Source: Irpex lacteus (taxonomy: Eukaryota > Basidiomycota > Agaricomycetes > Polyporales > Irpicaceae). From it: a stretch of 64,000 nucleotides of DNA. This document shows, piece after piece, positions 60,793 to 64,000 of the stretch. Numbering within the stretch: the first letter of the stretch is position 1; every line of letters begins with the position of its first letter. The stretch spans positions 160,026-224,025 of the forward strand of contig MQVO02000034.1 of assembly GCA_001986395.2 (NCBI GenBank), given 5' to 3'. Position numbers and translations under genes: made by a program. The notes under the pieces are model-generated. The model was not told the origin of the DNA. It was given only the letters and a program-made list of their open reading frames with translations, and searched no databases.

Positions 60793-61561
60793 TAACTTTT
60801 GACACCGCCTGTACGCAGATCGATCGTTTTAGTATAGTTGCTTTACGCACACCAGTTATACAGACAGATCTCACTGCATGCCTGAATAGATCGCCACTAT
60901 ACGTCAGCCAAGTTTAATACAAAAACGCCGACGCCATTATCGTTTTGGCATCGGCGAAACTGCAGTAGCGCACGTATGCAAAACATACCGACAACCTTAC
61001 CTTTCCTCATCTTCTTGATTTCAAACATTCACAATCGTAGGTTTAATCCATACGGCATGTGCGAATAATGTTTTCGACGAGGCGTCAGCGTTTTATGATT
61101 TAAATTTATTGAATGTCCTCGTATCAGCATGCATTGATCTCCCTCGTTTCGTGTTGTTCACCGATAGATTTGACGGAAAACCATCGGCGTTTTCTTCATG
61201 CCAGTAAACGACCTTTGTCCCCGTTTTGACTGATCAAGAATCATATTCGTGTCAATTTCACCGTTGGTGTTGCTCTCGTGGTGAGATCAACTCAGAGTGA
61301 GACTGTACTGATGGGTTCGTGTTGCATCACCAATTACTGACGAATATATGTATCTTCATTTAATATTCCGACGGCTCAGTAAAGGACCATTTCAACCTTC
61401 TGATCCAGGTCTTGTCGTTCGGAATATCTTCGGGCGCTAATGCTGTGAAAGCAGTATTGGCTCTTCGTTGTATATTCAGTTCGGACTACTTAACATATAC
61501 ACTCTCCTTTTATTCTTAATAGCTTGGTGGACAACATTGTTTGATGAACACTGCCTCCATA
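60793..61561. other. 3' flank of the array with last hairpins
   Basis: No gene. Contains hairpin pair 12 and a half-site-like TTTTCGACGAGGCGTCAGCG at 61071. Beyond 61195 no further copies of the motif were seen. Confidence 0.5.
60919..61195. repeat. Hairpins 12 (rightmost pair)
   Basis: 60919-60962 (AAAACGCCGACGCC ... GGCATCGGCGAAACTG) and 61155-61195 (GTTCACCGATAG ... CCATCGGCGTTTTC), 190 bp apart, wider spaced than other pairs. Confidence 0.85.
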
Positions 61562-62187
61562 CAGTGTACTAGCGCTCCTCGGGACATCTCATTGACATCT
61601 GTCTCTAAATGTTCTCACAGGTACAAGAATACAGCAATTTGTAAAGAATGAGGTAGACATGCATAGCAAAGAGCAATGTAAATATAATTATACCGGGAAA
61701 CCGCGTAATGAGCGAGTTACAACGATTCAAAAATTTGTGAGACACAAGGCCATTTCACGTTCCTCGGGACACAGTGACTATAGTGACTGATTGTGACTTT
61801 ACTTGACAACACACCGGTTTTCGGTTTTGCACAGGAATTATGTCACGCCAAATGTCACGCCAACACACCGCCAACAAAAACATACCGTCGATCAACTAAC
61901 AACTCATGCTTCATCCATACAAATATCTTCAGAGTGTGTGATAGTGTACTTGGTAAGACATGTGTATGCAAGGGTGACATATACATGTGTGAATAGACGA
62001 ATAAATCGTTAGCACAGGAGATTAGGGCTATGATGACCCTCTTACACTTCCTACTCATTCCCATACACAGCAGCAATTATATAGCTTTATTGAGCACATT
62101 ATGAGGGACCCGAAGCAAATTTCTCAGATTTTTTACTGTAATCAATAGCCGAAAAGTCAAAGTGTCCCGAGGACCGCTACTACACCG
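61562..62187. mobile_element. Non-autonomous TIR element, 626 bp
   Basis: Inverted ends: CAGTGTACTAGCGCTCCTCG at the left, continuing GGACA; at the right TGTCCCGAGGACCGCTAC then TACACCG. About 22 of 26 positions match, and a TA dinucleotide abuts both ends (61560-61561 and 62188-62189). CAGTG termini with TA duplication suggest a Tc1/mariner-pogo type. The interior is AT-rich without a transposase; one internal copy of TTCCTCGGGACACAGTG is at 61760. Confidence 0.6.
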
Positions 62188-62189
62188 TA

Positions 62190-63530
62190 TTGATATTCTT
62201 CCGGCACAAGGAAATATTTGAGGCTATCGATTCAAGCACTCTTCCCAACTGGCTAATTCAATTTAGCCAAGATTGTAACACAGTGCTTTTCCGAATGAGA
62301 TTGCCTGAACTAAAATCTGAATCAGTTTATGCATCGTCAATATTGCACATCACATAATTTACGTATATGTGTGTTAAATATAGTGAGTAAGGAAGAGTTG
62401 AACAAAAAAAACATTTCTGCAGCCTTCTGTCAAGTAAATATTTATAGCGACTAGAGTATCATTTTTATACGTGTTGAAGGTTCAACTTGTAACACTGACA
62501 GAGAGTTAGCATGACGCCTGACGGTACATATATACTCCGCGTTGGCTGAAAATGTAACTTCTCCGTCAAACTGCCTTTGGGCATAATCTTTACAGCAGCA
62601 AAGTCCGAACTTGTTTGCACAACTTCTACTTAGTAATGATACAATCATCATGTTCAAAACGATTATTAAAATGCGTGCTAATGCACTACCTTTGGAACAC
62701 GAAAAGTACAGCAACAAAGAGCAATCAACACAAGAGCAACACCGATCATGGGAGATAAAAACTATAGAGACGTACACAAAATGGATGAAAATAATCAAAT
62801 CATGTTTAATGTAATAACTACTATGATTATTAGTAGTTTGGCAATTATGGTTGAAGAGGTTAACTACACATTCAACTCTCATCTAGACGACTTAGCAAGG
62901 AAGGTAAGCTGCATGCTTGTCGGTATAGTGTTTCTACCAAGTTGACCATGTATGCTTTTTGTGTATATGTATCTGTTGGTGATGATAAGTATCTCATTGC
63001 TATGGGAAGCCTTGGAAAACGACTAATCTGAGGCGAGCGTAGCCGTAGCAAGAGTTATTGCACAGATTGCACAGCTACGTGACTAGCTTAATAGACTCAA
63101 ACTACTGCAGAATCAGAATACAGGCGACAAACAGAACATACCCGATAGAGCAGCATACCCCAGGCTATAGCAGATTGTGTCTTTTGTAATGCTTGTTGGT
63201 GTCTTTCTATATATTCATTCTCGCCTCATGGATTCAAATCTGACATTGTACAATGCACAACTCTTATACCTATGCCAAAGCCACCTGCTGATTCTGTATG
63301 CATTAGTCAACAAAGAGCGAGCATGATTCTATCATTCTGCATGACCAGCTTAGTAGGCTCAAACTACTGCAAGTTCAGAGTACAGGTGATGAAAATGGAT
63401 GTATCCGATAGGATAGCAAGCTAGTTCAATAGTTGCAAGAGATTGTTCTGTGATAAAAGCCACACATACATGTTGCGAGTAATGCAAGCCTCATGGTCCA
63501 GGCCCAACAGTGTTGATTTGGAACAATCAA
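62190..63530. other. AT-rich subtelomeric DNA
   Basis: No supported gene. A degenerate direct repeat of about 72 bp occurs at 63089-63162 and 63347-63420; shared landmarks are CTCAAACTACTGCA, ACAGG and CCGATAG. The minus frame 62882-62451 is AT-rich and has no domain-like features. Confidence 0.5.
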
Positions 63531-63738
63531 GCGGTGAGAGAGTGTGAGAAAGTGTAAGAAAGCGTAAAAGAGTGTGAGAAGGTGTAAGAAGATGTCAGAG
63601 AGTGTAAGAAGGTGTAAGAAGACGTAAGAAGACGTAAGAAGGTGTGGGAAGGTGTAAGAAGACGTAAGAAGACGTAAGAAGGTGTGGGAAGGTGTAAGAA
63701 GACGTAAGAAGACGTAAGAAGGTGTGGGAAGGTGTAAG
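63531..63738 (+). repeat. Subtelomeric 10-nt minisatellite with 40-nt higher-order unit
   Basis: Units of the form RYGTAAGAAG. From 63612 three identical 40-nt blocks appear: GTGTAAGAAG, ACGTAAGAAG twice, GTGTGGGAAG. The left part is more diverged (GTGAGAGAGTGTGAGAAAGT). Confidence 0.88.
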
Positions 63739-63880
63739 TTAGGGGGGAGCGAACACCGAGCGAAGCGAGGTGTGAGCGAGCTAGAGTCAGAGGCGGCAGC
63801 GAAGACACTTGGCTATCGTAGACAAGTGCGCTTTCGTCGATTGACTCATCAGCGCTGCTAGTGCCTGGTATATATACCCG

Positions 63881-64000
63881 GGTTAGGTTAGGTTTAGGTT
63901 AGGTTAGGTTAGGTTAGGTTAGGTTAGGTTAGGTTAGGTTAGGTTAGGTTAGGTTAGGTTAGGTTAGGTTAGGTTAGGTTAGGTTAGGTTAGGTTAGGTT
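63881..64000 (+). repeat. Telomere-type array (TTAGG)n
   Basis: About 24 pentamers TTAGG in a row to the last base, with one TTTAGG variant near 63893. The G-rich strand points to the end of the sequence, as expected for a right-hand chromosome end. The unit is five bases, not the TTAGGG hexamer usual in fungi. Confidence 0.9.

Overview
The window is nuclear DNA of a filamentous fungus, most likely a mushroom-forming basidiomycete (Agaricomycetes). The evidence is multi-exon genes with many 45-65 nt GT-AG introns, a DUF6570/Helitron protein, a cluster of DUF6533 membrane-protein genes and an F-box/nucleotidyltransferase-like protein. The right edge is a chromosome end: the last 120 bases are a TTAGG telomere-type array, G-rich strand running outward. 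Many genes have coding exons too short, or start codons too deeply split, to show as long open frames. I assembled them by hand from splice signals, and where stated the reading frame closes exactly.

Layout. (1) 1-11.7 kb is transposon territory: a minus-strand Helitron Rep/helicase gene that runs off the left edge, with a retropepsin-like exon at its N-terminus, then a multi-exon plus-strand hAT transposase. (2) 12-30.3 kb is a family cluster of DUF6533 multi-pass membrane proteins: four apparently intact copies (A +, B -, D -, E +), one with a premature stop right after its start codon (F +) and a C-terminal fragment. Decayed spacer DNA and a repeated 3'-flank module lie between them. (3) 30.5-34.4 kb is ordinary housekeeping territory with a complete SEC23 gene (COPII coat) on the minus strand. 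(4) 34.4-38.3 kb has no convincing gene. It holds a pyrimidine-rich tract, a GGCCGGC-hairpin tandem repeat, a GGGTA-rich patch next to a truncated ORF, and a GTCGCAC minisatellite.

(5) 38.35-61.2 kb is the most unusual part. Seven genes, all on the plus strand, occur with a dispersed family of about 27 short imperfect palindromes (consensus TTTCGCCGAY, 14-20 nt, RTCGGCGAAA; each about 40 bp). They come mostly as closely spaced pairs. Almost every intergenic gap holds one pair, and further pairs sit in introns of the two giant genes. I found no paired copy in the first 38 kb, including the introns of SEC23. The genes are two paralogues whose ATG start codon is itself split by an intron, an F-box/NTase-like gene, an acidic cysteine-containing gene, a 237-residue orphan, a ~1,800-residue protein with a ParB-like GGQHR motif, and a 1,407-residue orphan ending in a nuclear/SUMO-interaction-like tail. 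How these genes work together is unknown. The shared orientation and regular hairpin spacing suggest one evolutionary unit: a mobile or cassette-like array, or a region colonised by a double-hairpin element.

(6) 61.2-64 kb is AT-rich subtelomere with a TIR-bounded element, degenerate direct repeats, a 10/40-nt minisatellite and the telomere.
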